Of a stretch of DNA of 64,000 nucleotides, positions 34,265 through 42,518 are shown piece by piece. The stretch lies in assembly GCF_003285015.1 (NCBI RefSeq), contig NZ_QMFB01000016.1:62001-126000 (forward strand), in the 5' to 3' direction. This stretch comes from Paenibacillus contaminans (GTDB lineage: Bacteria > Bacillota > Bacilli > Paenibacillales > NBRC-103111). Positions within the stretch are counted from its first letter, which is position 1; every line of letters begins with the position of its first letter. A model generated the notes under the pieces. The model made no database searches, was not told the origin of the DNA, and saw nothing but the letters and a program-made list of their open reading frames with translations. A program made the position numbers and the translations under genes.

Positions 34265-34326
34265 AAAAAAAGGCAGCCGGTCGAAAACGACGCATAGTCC
34301 TCGCGATCGTTCTTACCAGTCTGCCT
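34265..34326. terminator. Bidirectional terminator
   Basis: AAAGGCAG / CTGCCTTT forms the outer stem with an inner CTGGT/ACCGG arm, with T-rich tails on both strands. It lies 75 nt after the 34402-34779 gene on the minus strand. A second minus-strand stem (AATCCCGC / GCGGATT then T residues) lies near 34135-34177. The 33974-34264 region otherwise shows no gene that I can support. Confidence 0.75.
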
Positions 34327-34401
34327 TTTTCTGTCGGTATTTTTTACATCATCGCTTCGCTTCGAAGGAAGGCGACTTTTTTCAAAATAAATCCTTAATC
34401 A

Positions 34402-34779
34402 TTAATGATTCGCGAACTTTGAGGACGGATCGTTCTCGGATAATATTTGCGTGACATGTTTCTTAAGTTCAGGATCCTTATCCACAATATCCTGAACTTC
34501 GGTTAGATTTTCCTTGCTTGCGGATGACGCCGAAGCCGTATGGCTTTGAGCGCTTGAACCGGAATCCCATTTGTTTTGCGTATGGCGCTCTTCGCCCGAG
34601 CTCCACTTGCGGGATTCGCGGTCTCCGCTTAACCAATTTTTTTGGTTAAACATTTTACCCATCGATTCCCCTGCAGCGCTTAAACCGGCCATCATCCATT
34701 TGCTGCGGTTGTTCCGGCTCAACATAACGGCCGCTGTCGCCCCGACAAGTCCGCCAATCATAAAGGCACCTATCTTCAT
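34402..34779 (-). CDS. Small membrane-anchored protein with YtxH-like N-terminus
   Basis: A 125-residue protein. The N-terminal glycine-rich helix (KIGAFMIGGLVGATAAVML, 2-20) and following basic stretch resemble YtxH-like small membrane proteins. The rest is polar and disordered, rich in Ser and charged residues (QSHTASASSASKENL) with a short helix at the end. ATG follows AAGGAGGAG. It is transcribed away from the polysaccharide deacetylase gene. Function unknown. Confidence 0.75.
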   Translation of the reverse strand: MKIGAFMIGGLVGATAAVMLSRNNRSKWMMAGLSAAGESMGKMFNQKNWLSGDRESRKWSSGEERHTQNKWDSGSSAQSHTASASSASKENLTEVQDIVDKDPELKKHVTQILSENDPSSKFANH

Positions 34780-34889
34780 CGCGTACTCCTCCTTATGCTG
34801 TCGTTTATGGCGCACTCCTAGTTTTCGCCGCCGGTACGGATCTATGCCGACAAAATAAAGGGTTGAATGGAAGCGATGAAGCTGCGATA

Positions 34890-34898
34890 TGATACAAT
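34890..34898 (+). promoter_or_regulatory. Extended -10 promoter candidate of the deacetylase gene
   Basis: TGATACAAT gives the extended -10 (TGn) plus TACAAT, with no good -35. It lies about 60 nt before the start codon of the deacetylase at 34959. Confidence 0.42.
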
Positions 34899-34958
34899 AC
34901 ATGCATGATCTTCTCTTACCATTTCCCGTCAAAAGAACGTACATAAAGGAGAGAATTT

Positions 34959-35822
34959 ATGAAAAGCATGAAACTGGCGGCAATCTGCTCGCTCGCCTTG
35001 TTCGCCGCCGCCTGTCAAAACGGCCCGGACGTTCCGTCATCGATGCCGCTGCATTCGGCAACCCCTTCGCTTCCTGCTTCTTCCGCTGCACCCGAGACAA
35101 CGTCCGCTCCTTTCGGTACGGCCAGCGTCCAGCCAAGCGCGTTGCCGTCGCTTGAGCCGACGAAACCTGCAGAGCAAGCGGCAGCCAAAACGTACCGGAT
35201 GAACAATAATTACGACATCGTTCCGATCGACCCTAACGCAGCCACCAAAAAAGTCGTTCTGCTTACGTTCGATGACGGCCCGAAAGAGAAAGAAATGATC
35301 GACGGACTTATCGACACGCTGGACAAACATAAGGCCAAAGCGCTCTTTTTCGTAAACGGCTACAGGATCAAGCAGCACCCTGAGCTGCTGAAGCTCATTC
35401 ATGACCGTGGCCAAATCGTCGGCAACCATTCCTGGGATCATGTCGATTTGAAAAAGGAAACGAACGCTTCGATCGACAAGCAGATCGGCGACGTACAAAC
35501 GATCGTCCAAGAAACGATCGGATCGAAGCCGCAATTTTTCCGCCCTCCGTTCGGCTCCTCCAACGATTACGTCAAGGAAAAGGCGAAAGCGGAGCATATG
35601 CTGTTTATGACCTGGTCGAACGGCTCGCTTGATTGGGATGAAAAAGCAACCAAAAAAACGCCTGAGCTCGTCATCCAAAAAGTGCTTGACCAGCTTCATC
35701 CAGGCAGCAACATCCTCATGCACGAGCTTCCATGGACCGTTCAAGCACTTGACGGCCTCCTGACCAAGCTGGAGGAAAAAGGCTACAGCTTCGTCGACCC
35801 GCGGGCGATCGAGATCGAATGA
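34959..35822 (+). CDS. Polysaccharide deacetylase lipoprotein (NodB family)
   Basis: Probable cell-wall or exopolysaccharide N-deacetylase. The 287-residue protein has a signal peptide with lipobox FAAACQNG (Cys19), a Ser/Pro/Thr-rich linker (about 23-75), then the NodB domain. LLTFDDGPKEKE near 96-107 holds the metal-binding Asp pair, GNHSWDHVDL near 149-158 the two His ligands, and FFRPPFG near 189-195 follows. GGAGAG precedes the ATG. It is a monocistronic plus-strand gene, divergent from the YtxH-like gene. Confidence 0.93.
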   Translation: MKSMKLAAICSLALFAAACQNGPDVPSSMPLHSATPSLPASSAAPETTSAPFGTASVQPSALPSLEPTKPAEQAAAKTYRMNNNYDIVPIDPNAATKKVVLLTFDDGPKEKEMIDGLIDTLDKHKAKALFFVNGYRIKQHPELLKLIHDRGQIVGNHSWDHVDLKKETNASIDKQIGDVQTIVQETIGSKPQFFRPPFGSSNDYVKEKAKAEHMLFMTWSNGSLDWDEKATKKTPELVIQKVLDQLHPGSNILMHELPWTVQALDGLLTKLEEKGYSFVDPRAIEIE

Positions 35823-36695
35823 TCAGCGTTCCGTAAGCAGCTTTAAAAACGCTTGAAGCGGCTGGTTCATCCATTTCTTAGGGTGAACCAGCAGTTGTAT
35901 GCCGACCCTTAGTTCGGAGTGAACCAGAGGAATTGCCTTCAGTCTTCCGCTTCGCACCTCCTCCAAAGCGGCGATTTGCGGGAGCAAGCCTATTCCCAGG
36001 CCATTGATGACGCATTGCTTGATGGCTTCCAGACTCCCTAATTCAAACCCTATCCGATACGAAACCCGATTTTCTTTCAGTGCTCTCTCGAAAAAACCTC
36101 GATATACGCAGCTGACTTCCGAAACGATCATCTCCGCTCCTTCCAAATCGCTCGGAACCAATTGGTCAAGTCGGGCGAGCGGATGCTCCGGGGGAACGAT
36201 GATCACCAGCGGCTCGTCCCTTATAGCGATACAATGAAGCGCGGTGTCGGCCGGTTCGCGGTCAAGCAGCAGTCCGACATCAGACTCCCCGTCTTTCACC
36301 TTCTGAATGAGCACCTCCTCACTTTCCGGCTGCAGCTGAATGCTGAGCTCAGGATTCAGCTGCTTCAGCTGTTGCAGAAAAGGCGGAAGATAATACGCCG
36401 CTAACGAATCGATCGTCCCGATGTGAAGCGTGCCCGAAGTATTGCTGCCCACCGTTTCCAGGGAGCGCTCGTATAACTCCAGCATTTGCATGGCTAACAA
36501 CGACAGTTTTTCTCCAGGCGGCGTCAAACGTAAAGTTCGGCCGAACCTTTCGAGCAGCGGAACGCCGTAATGCTTCTCCAGCTTCTGAATTTGCGTCGTT
36601 ACGCTCGACTGTGCGTAACCTAGCGTTTCCGCCGCCCGCGTTATGCTTCGCCTTCTTGCAACTTCAAGAAATGTTCGATAGTAGTCGAGTTCCAT
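35823..36695 (-). CDS. LysR-family transcriptional regulator
   Basis: A 290-residue regulator with the N-terminal winged helix (MELDYYRTFLEVARRRSITR, then AAETLGYAQSSVTTQIQKLE) and a C-terminal effector-binding domain from about residue 88. The linker is followed by HIGTIDSLAAYYLPPFL. It is divergent from a DapA-like gene, with operator-like repeats between them, so it probably controls that gene. The effector is unknown. Its start overlaps no neighbour. Confidence 0.93.
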   Translation of the reverse strand: MELDYYRTFLEVARRRSITRAAETLGYAQSSVTTQIQKLEKHYGVPLLERFGRTLRLTPPGEKLSLLAMQMLELYERSLETVGSNTSGTLHIGTIDSLAAYYLPPFLQQLKQLNPELSIQLQPESEEVLIQKVKDGESDVGLLLDREPADTALHCIAIRDEPLVIIVPPEHPLARLDQLVPSDLEGAEMIVSEVSCVYRGFFERALKENRVSYRIGFELGSLEAIKQCVINGLGIGLLPQIAALEEVRSGRLKAIPLVHSELRVGIQLLVHPKKWMNQPLQAFLKLLTER

Positions 36696-36710
36696 GCCCG
36701 CCCCTCCATT

Positions 36711-36777
36711 ATCAATATTATTGATGCCAGTTATCGATTATTATAGATAACTCCGATGTCTTTGACCATGGTATAGT
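36711..36777. promoter_or_regulatory. LysR-type operator region and dapA-like promoter
   Basis: Two inverted repeats lie between the divergent genes: ATCAATATTATTGAT (36711-36725) and AGTTATC with GATAACT (36729-36752). TATAGT at 36772-36777 is a good -10 on the plus strand, but the -35 position is poor. This is typical for promoters that need a LysR-type activator bound just upstream. Assignment is inference. Confidence 0.6.
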
Positions 36778-36807
36778 TAGGGCAATTACGTAACGGAGGG
36801 CGAGCAT

Positions 36808-37677
36808 ATGCTGACAACAGAACGGCTTCACGGGTTATTCGTACCTGTCATCACGCCATTTTTTTCGGACGGCGGTATCGATTTGGAGTCCTTTCATGGA
36901 CATATCGCACATTTATCGGCTTGCGGAATAAACGGAATCGTCGTAAACGGAACAACAGGGGAATGTCCGACCATTCATAACGAAGAGGCTGGGGCTCTGC
37001 TGCATGCCGCAAAGCTTGCGGCAGCCCCAAGAGGTATTCCAATCATCGCGGGAACAGGAAGCAACGATACGGCGGAAGCTGTCAAAAAAACCGAACAAGC
37101 CGCGAAGCAAGGAGCCGATGCGGCGTTATCGGTTGTCCCTTACTACAATCGCCCTTCGCAGGAAGGGATTATTGAACATTTTCGGCAAATTTCCAAGGTT
37201 GGGCTCCCCGTTATCGTATACGATATTCCTTACCGGACCGGTGTAGGTTTAACGCTTCGCTCCGCGCAAACCATCTTGGATATGGAAGGGGTCATCGGGT
37301 TAAAGGACAGTTCAGGCGGTTTGCAGATGACCTCCGAGCTCTCGCATGTTTGCCCGAAGCCGATCTTGTGCGGAGACGACGCCAACTTTTTTGCTTCGTT
37401 ATGCAACGGAGCGCAAGGCGGCATCTTGGCTTCGGCGAATGTAAGAACGGCGCAATTTGTGCGAGTGTTCGAGCTTTTCAACGAAGGGCGGATCCAAGAA
37501 GCCAAGCAGGAATTCAATTCGCTCCTTCCGCTCATCCGTCTCCTGTTTCAAGAGCCGAATCCTGCACCGCTCAAATGGCTTCTTGCCGGTCAAGGCAGTA
37601 TCGTATCCGACACGCTGCGTCTTCCGATGACCCCGATCAGTGGACGGCTTGCTGAGGAACTGAGGCCTTTCTTATAA
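36808..37677 (+). CDS. Dihydrodipicolinate synthase-family protein
   Basis: A 289-residue (beta/alpha)8 Schiff-base enzyme. It has GIVVNGTTGE near 38-47, VVPYYNRPSQEG near 108-119, the YDIPYRTG segment near 138-145 with the Tyr, and the catalytic Lys in GLKDSSGG. It also has GDDANFFASL and NPAPLKWLL. These fit DapA itself. However, the divergent LysR partner and isolation from lysine genes suggest a paralog for another aldol-type reaction. The exact substrate cannot be read from the sequence. Confidence 0.88.
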   Translation: MLTTERLHGLFVPVITPFFSDGGIDLESFHGHIAHLSACGINGIVVNGTTGECPTIHNEEAGALLHAAKLAAAPRGIPIIAGTGSNDTAEAVKKTEQAAKQGADAALSVVPYYNRPSQEGIIEHFRQISKVGLPVIVYDIPYRTGVGLTLRSAQTILDMEGVIGLKDSSGGLQMTSELSHVCPKPILCGDDANFFASLCNGAQGGILASANVRTAQFVRVFELFNEGRIQEAKQEFNSLLPLIRLLFQEPNPAPLKWLLAGQGSIVSDTLRLPMTPISGRLAEELRPFL

Positions 37678-37722
37678 ATTCACAACGACCTTTTCTTCGA
37701 AATGGCCGCTACATTTAAATAA

Positions 37723-37774
37723 TAAAAAGAGGCCGCTCCGCCGCGGATTTTCCGCTTGCGGAACAGCCTCTTGT
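37723..37774. terminator. Terminator between the dapA-like gene and the oxidoreductase operon
   Basis: AAGAGGC and GCCTCTT form the outer stem with an inner TTCCGC/GCGGA arm. T-rich tails are present on both strands, so it serves both converging genes. It is right after the oxidoreductase stop at 37780. Confidence 0.82.
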
Positions 37775-37779
37775 TTCTT

Positions 37780-40086
37780 TTACAAATACTCATTCTCGTG
37801 ACGGGCTTTCAGCCTTACCCAGCGGCGTTCGACTTCGTCCTCGAAGCTTTTCAGCGATTCGGCATATTCCGGTTTGACCATATGCTTCGTTTTGCCCATC
37901 GTTTTGAGCCATTCCGCAACCGGAACCCGTTTGCCTTTGTCTTCCGGATTAAACGTTATCGTCGTCACCCCGCGCTCGATCTCATAGAGCGGGAAGAAGC
38001 AGGAATCGACCGCATAGTTGATGATCGAAGTTCCTTCCTTCTCCTCGGACAGCCAGTTGAGCGGACAAGTAATCAGAATCTTTCCGTATACGAGCCCTTC
38101 GTTCTGCGCATACCATTGCGCTTTGGCCGCTTTCTTCACGAGGTCGATCGGATAAGCCTCGGAGCCGGTAAACACATAAGGTATGTTCGTCGCCGCCATA
38201 ATTTGCGCGGTATCCTTATGGTGGAACAATTTGCCCCCTTGATGCTTGCCGACGTTGGAGGTCGACGTACGGTGGCCGAGCGGCGTCGAATACGAAAGCT
38301 GCGCCCCCGTGTTCATGTAACCCTCGTTATCATACTCCAGAATGATCATTTTATGATTGCGAAGCGCAGCTCCGATCGCCGGCCCCATGCCGATGTCCAT
38401 GCCACCGTCGCCCGTTATCATGACGAATGTAAAATCGTCCTTCAAATTCAGATGATCCAGCTCGCCCCGGCGCTTGCGCTCCCAGAACATTTCAACGACG
38501 CCCGACAGCGTGGCTGCGCCGTTCTGGAACAAATTATGAATGTACGTCGCTTTGTGCGCGCTATAAGGATAGCCTGTCGTAACGACCATGGCGCAGCCCG
38601 TATGGAACAGCGATACGATGTCCCCTTCGATTCCTTTGAAGAACAGCTCTAAGCCCGAAAAAATGCCGCAGCCCGGACAAGCGCCGTGACCCGGAGCAAT
38701 CCGCTTCGGTTTTTTCGTCAGCGAGCGAAGCGGCGGAATTTTAACGTTCAGCTTCCCGCTCGTTTCATCCGGCGTGACGGTGATCAAGCCTGTCTTTAGA
38801 TCTTCGAATTTCATCGGATTCAACACGCGCTTAGGCGCCTTGGACGGATCGCCCGGCGTATGGCCGTGATAATCGAACGGCGTTTCGACTTTGCCTGCAT
38901 GGATCGCATCGAGCGCATATTGGAACATCGCATGGCCGTCTTCGGCGTAAAAATCTTTGCCGCCCAAGCCGTAAATGCGGCTGACTACCATCGTGTTTTT
39001 GTTGCCGTGCGTAAACAATGCCGATTTGATTTCATTCGTCATGTTGCCGCCGTATGCGCCGAACGAATCGGCACGGTCTCCCACCGTCACTGCCTTGACA
39101 TTGCGCAGCGCTTCGGCGATCTGCTTCTGCGGGAACGGGCGAATCATATTCGGCGCGACGGATCCCGCCTTGATGCCCTTCTCGCGAAGCTGATCGACGA
39201 CGTCTTTAATGATTTCGGACGAGGAATTCATCAGGAAAACGGCGACTTCGGCATCTTCCATCCGGTACAAGTCCAGAATCGGGTAATCCCGTCCGGTCAG
39301 TTCTTTATATTCATTGCGGATTCTATCGAATACCTTCTCCGCGTTGTACATCGCTACGGATTGCTGGTAACAGTTATTGATATAGTCCGGTTCGTTCATG
39401 TAAGGTCCGACTGTAATCGGATTGTTGCGGTCGAGCACATCCGGGAACCCGCCGGGAGGCTGAGCGCCTACGAACGCATGCACGTCGGCGCGGTGCGCGA
39501 ATGTTTGTACTCTCCGCTTCTGGTGAGAGGTAAAATAACCGTCGGACGCCACCATGACAGGCAAACGAACCTCTGGGTCCTCGGCCAATTTAATCGCCAT
39601 AATGTTCATATCGTAAACGGCTTGCGGATCGCGGCACATCAGAATCGGCCAGCCCGTATTCAGGGCGTAGTACAAGTCAGAATGATCGCCGTGAATATTG
39701 AGAGGACCCGATACCGAACGGCAGACGAGGTTAAGCACCATAGGAAAACGGGTACCGGACTGCACCGGCATCTGCTCGAGCATATACAAATATCCGTTCG
39801 CGCTCGTCGCATTAAAGACGCGGCCGCCGGCCGTCGAAGCGCCGTAACAGACGCCTGCCGAACCGTGCTCGCCGTCCGCCGGAATCAGGACGACGTCATG
39901 CTGGCCGCTCGTTTTCATCAGATCCAGAAACTGCGCTACTTCGGTAGAAGGCGAAATCGGGAAATAACCCATGATATGATAATTGATTTGATGAGCGGCA
40001 TAAGCTGCCATTTCGTTGCCGGACTCGTACACCATGCGCTGCTCAATTTTGCCTTGACCGAGCTCGCGTTTGATTTCGATAGCCAT
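37780..40086 (-). CDS. 2-oxoacid:ferredoxin oxidoreductase, fused alpha-beta subunit
   Basis: Decarboxylates a 2-oxoacid (pyruvate or similar) with CoA, TPP and reduced ferredoxin. The 768-residue protein joins the PorA-like alpha part to the TPP-binding PorB-like beta part. The alpha part starts MVYESGNEMAAYAAHQINYH, followed by GYFPISPSTEVAQFLD. The beta part carries GHGACPGCGIFSG and the TPP motif ITGDGGMDIGMGPAIGAALRNHKMI. Cluster-type cysteines flank the beta start. ATG after AAGGGGTG is chosen. It is 24 nt from the gamma-delta gene, the other half of the enzyme. Confidence 0.93.
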   Translation of the reverse strand: MAIEIKRELGQGKIEQRMVYESGNEMAAYAAHQINYHIMGYFPISPSTEVAQFLDLMKTSGQHDVVLIPADGEHGSAGVCYGASTAGGRVFNATSANGYLYMLEQMPVQSGTRFPMVLNLVCRSVSGPLNIHGDHSDLYYALNTGWPILMCRDPQAVYDMNIMAIKLAEDPEVRLPVMVASDGYFTSHQKRRVQTFAHRADVHAFVGAQPPGGFPDVLDRNNPITVGPYMNEPDYINNCYQQSVAMYNAEKVFDRIRNEYKELTGRDYPILDLYRMEDAEVAVFLMNSSSEIIKDVVDQLREKGIKAGSVAPNMIRPFPQKQIAEALRNVKAVTVGDRADSFGAYGGNMTNEIKSALFTHGNKNTMVVSRIYGLGGKDFYAEDGHAMFQYALDAIHAGKVETPFDYHGHTPGDPSKAPKRVLNPMKFEDLKTGLITVTPDETSGKLNVKIPPLRSLTKKPKRIAPGHGACPGCGIFSGLELFFKGIEGDIVSLFHTGCAMVVTTGYPYSAHKATYIHNLFQNGAATLSGVVEMFWERKRRGELDHLNLKDDFTFVMITGDGGMDIGMGPAIGAALRNHKMIILEYDNEGYMNTGAQLSYSTPLGHRTSTSNVGKHQGGKLFHHKDTAQIMAATNIPYVFTGSEAYPIDLVKKAAKAQWYAQNEGLVYGKILITCPLNWLSEEKEGTSIINYAVDSCFFPLYEIERGVTTITFNPEDKGKRVPVAEWLKTMGKTKHMVKPEYAESLKSFEDEVERRWVRLKARHENEYL

Positions 40087-40110
40087 CGAATTCACACCCC
40101 TTGTCAATGA

Positions 40111-41121
40111 TTAGGAATTCACTGCCAAATCAAATTTGTGCGGCACCCGGTTCGCTTCGCCGTATCCGTCCGTTTCCCTTGCGCTATCCAGCGCTTCCGT
40201 CGGACAAGCGGCGACGCATTTCAAACAGCCTTTGCAATATTGGTAGTCGATGCCCTGCAGGAACATTTGCGGACGGCCTTTTTTGTCGGGGAGCTCCTCC
40301 CATACGAAGCAAAAATCCGGGCAAACGTTGTCGCAAGCCGCGCAATGGATACATTTATCTTCAAAATAATGCGGCATCATGCCGGAACGGGAAATGCTCA
40401 AATCCTTCAATACGCTGTTGCCCGGATTGGAAACCATGCCGCCGATCGGCTGGGTTTCGTAACCGAGAACCGGCGTGTCGGTCCGGACAAATGCCGGCAT
40501 AGAAGCGCCTTCCGGCAAGGTGAACGTTTGAAATTTCACTTCGTTAAAGCCGCGGTCGAACGTACGCAGCGCAGGCTCGACGGCTTGCGGATACTTCTTC
40601 TCGAGCGACTTGCGAATGACGTCCCGCATAATTTGCGGATCGAGGAAGGTGCATAGCCGGAAAAGCGCGCCAAGCATAGCCATGTTGACGCGGTTGTTCT
40701 CTTCGAGCGAGATGCCGATGGCATCGATAACCGCTATCGTGCCGCCGACCATACGCATGTTTTCTTTAAGCTCTTCAGGCGATTTCGTCGAGTTGACGAG
40801 CACCACGCTGTCTTCGTATATACCGCTGGTCACATTGATCGTTTTCGATAACGCTTCATGAAAAATACCGACGACATGCGGTCTCTCGACCGGGGACGTA
40901 TCGCGGATCGGCGTTTCCATATCGCAAAACCGGATGTGCGCCTTGACAGCGGAGCCTTTTTTCTCCGAACCGTACGACGAGAAGCTGACACCGTTCAGGC
41001 CGACGCCTACGACACCCGCTTCCGCAAGCATTTTACCCGCTAAGTTGGCGCCTAGACCGCCAATCGACTCCAGGCGGATTTCAAAAAAGCCGAGCTCGTT
41101 TTTCTTGGGCAGGATAGTCAT
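40111..41121 (-). CDS. 2-oxoacid:ferredoxin oxidoreductase, fused gamma-delta subunit
   Basis: Second half of the enzyme. The 336-residue protein starts with the gamma domain (GFFEIRLESIGGLGANLAGKM, about 10-180). It ends with a double [4Fe-4S] ferredoxin-like delta domain: DKCIHCAACDNVCPDFCFVW and YCKGCLKCVAACPTEAL. The two CxxCxxCxxxCP sets are complete. ATG (MTILPKKNEL) follows GGGGAAC. With the preceding gene it gives a four-domain enzyme from two genes, which differs from the four separate subunits of many archaea and the single chain of other bacteria. A Fur box lies upstream. Confidence 0.93.
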   Translation of the reverse strand: MTILPKKNELGFFEIRLESIGGLGANLAGKMLAEAGVVGVGLNGVSFSSYGSEKKGSAVKAHIRFCDMETPIRDTSPVERPHVVGIFHEALSKTINVTSGIYEDSVVLVNSTKSPEELKENMRMVGGTIAVIDAIGISLEENNRVNMAMLGALFRLCTFLDPQIMRDVIRKSLEKKYPQAVEPALRTFDRGFNEVKFQTFTLPEGASMPAFVRTDTPVLGYETQPIGGMVSNPGNSVLKDLSISRSGMMPHYFEDKCIHCAACDNVCPDFCFVWEELPDKKGRPQMFLQGIDYQYCKGCLKCVAACPTEALDSARETDGYGEANRVPHKFDLAVNS

Positions 41122-41305
41122 GTTGCTCGTTCCCCTTTCTTCCCCTACAATGGTTGAAAACGTTTTTACAGACGTCCACATCCGACGGATCGAGCGTTAG
41201 CGCCTAAGCAATTAATCATTGTTGCGGGTGTCGCCGGAGCAGATTTCTCGATCGTACAAGCTTGCAGCGCCATTCATAAAGGGCGGCCGCAAATTGTTTA
41301 AACCA

Positions 41306-41334
41306 ATTATAACAGCAGACCCTGGAGGGGGCAA
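41306..41334 (-). promoter_or_regulatory. Promoter of the oxidoreductase operon
   Basis: On the minus strand TTGCCC (41329-41334), 17 nt and TATAAT (41306-41311). The predicted start near 41299 leaves a leader of about 180 nt. The Fur box begins 30 nt upstream of the -35. Confidence 0.72.
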
Positions 41335-41363
41335 CAGATTTATGACACATTTTAGACAAAATT

Positions 41364-41382
41364 GAAAATGATTCTCATTTTC
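41364..41382. promoter_or_regulatory. Fur box upstream of the oxidoreductase operon
   Basis: GAAAATGATTCTCATTTTC is a perfect inverted repeat (GAAAATGA with TCATTTTC around TTC) and matches 15 of 19 bases of the Fur consensus GATAATGATAATCATTATC. It would place an iron-sulfur enzyme under iron control. The site lies upstream of the -35 rather than over it, so the mode of action is open. Confidence 0.75.
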
Positions 41383-41416
41383 ATAGTAATGACGCGGTTT
41401 TACGCCCTCTTGCCAT

Positions 41417-41443
41417 AAAAAAAACGGAGGCACTAGGCCTCCG
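41417..41443 (-). terminator. Terminator of the 74-residue gene
   Basis: CGGAGGC CTAGT GCCTCCG is followed by eight T on the minus strand, 53 nt after the stop of the small membrane gene. Confidence 0.92.
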
Positions 41444-41495
41444 TAACGATATATAACAGCATTTAAAAGTTATATAACAGATACCGGGAATACGA

Positions 41496-41720
41496 TTACA
41501 GCTTGATTACCGCCTTGCCCGGGTCCCCCCATAGAAACCAGCTGATGAGCGAAGCGATCAGAAGCATAAACAACGTAATCAGCGTCCGGTAAAACATTTT
41601 GGTCCATTTGACCTTCTCCGTCGGATGAGAGGCGCTTCGCGGCGGCAGCGGGCGTTCTTCTTCGCGTTCATCCTTGTTGTCGCCGGCGGCAGCGGCAATT
41701 GGCTTGTCAGTTCTTCTCAT
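41496..41720 (-). CDS. Small membrane protein, 74 residues
   Basis: A polar, charged N-terminal half (DKPIAAAAGDNKDEREEERP) followed by one membrane helix (FYRTLITLFMLLIASLISWFLW, about residues 43-64) and a short tail. GGAGGG lies before the ATG. It overlaps the CPBP protease gene by 14 nt, so the two are coupled. Function unknown. Confidence 0.75.
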   Translation of the reverse strand: MRRTDKPIAAAAGDNKDEREEERPLPPRSASHPTEKVKWTKMFYRTLITLFMLLIASLISWFLWGDPGKAVIKL

Positions 41721-42315
41721 TTGCTTCCCTCCGAAAACGTATCATGCAGCCCATCACGAAATCTATTGCAAAATGGGCGATAATCGGCGCCCACAGCGTG
41801 CCGGATTGCTCATAAATCCATCCCAGGCCGTAGCTGACGCCGAAAACGAGCCCGGTCATAATCCAATGCCGTAAATAGCGAATATGAATCGCCGCAAACA
41901 GGATACTCGTCCAGTACGCGCCAAAAGCATGCTGCACCGCCCCGCGAAACAGCAGCTCCTCGCAAATCGCCACCACGGCTGAAATAAGCGCGATATGCCA
42001 AATCGGCCTGCGGCCGAAAAGCTTCTCGTTGATGCCGCCGTCATCCGCTACGTCTTCCGGCACGAAGCGCGAAATCAGCAGGTCCACGGCAATGAATGCT
42101 GCGGCAAAGCCAAGTCCCCAGCCGATAATCTTTAGCGGCTCCCCGAACGATAAATGCTCCCAAAATTTATTTTTCTGAAAAAAGAATACGATTAATCCGA
42201 TAACTAAAGTAAGCGCCTGCGTCAAATATAAATTCGCCAGCAAAAAACGGTCGTCCAATTCGTTAATATCGCGAACCTGAAAACGGATGTTTTTGAAGAA
42301 GTTCCATTTTTTCAT
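41707..42315 (-). CDS. CPBP-family intramembrane metalloprotease
   Basis: A 202-residue polytopic protein with the CPBP (Abi) motifs: AICEELLFRGAVQHAFG (the EExxxR motif) and HFAIDFVMGCM with the later His. An AAIHIRYLRHW-like segment lies between. The family contains bacteriocin-immunity and prenyl-protein-protease-like enzymes. Start ATG (MKKWNFFKNIRF) follows GGCGGG. Neighbouring genes do not show a role. Not a phage gene from any visible signal. Confidence 0.85.
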   Translation of the reverse strand: MKKWNFFKNIRFQVRDINELDDRFLLANLYLTQALTLVIGLIVFFFQKNKFWEHLSFGEPLKIIGWGLGFAAAFIAVDLLISRFVPEDVADDGGINEKLFGRRPIWHIALISAVVAICEELLFRGAVQHAFGAYWTSILFAAIHIRYLRHWIMTGLVFGVSYGLGWIYEQSGTLWAPIIAHFAIDFVMGCMIRFRREANEKN

Positions 42316-42518
42316 GCATTCCCGCCTTTTCACGCAATCAGTTGATAAGCCGTCAGTCCGTGTTCGTACGCTCGCGTGGCCGGCTATTCCTTTTTGGGCA
42401 GGCATCCCCTATACTAGGCTCTAGGCTTATCGACCCGCCGTTTGTCGAAATGAAAAGGATACGCGCGTTTTACGCCGTCGAACCATGCGCTAACATCATC
42501 GTCCGGAAGGAGCTGCTT

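Noticed and set aside
38860..40110. Long plus-strand reading frame of 416 codons opposite the oxidoreductase
   Set aside because: It is antisense to a gene with clear TPP and alpha-subunit motifs, has no ribosome-binding site, and is Arg/His-rich, typical of antisense frames.
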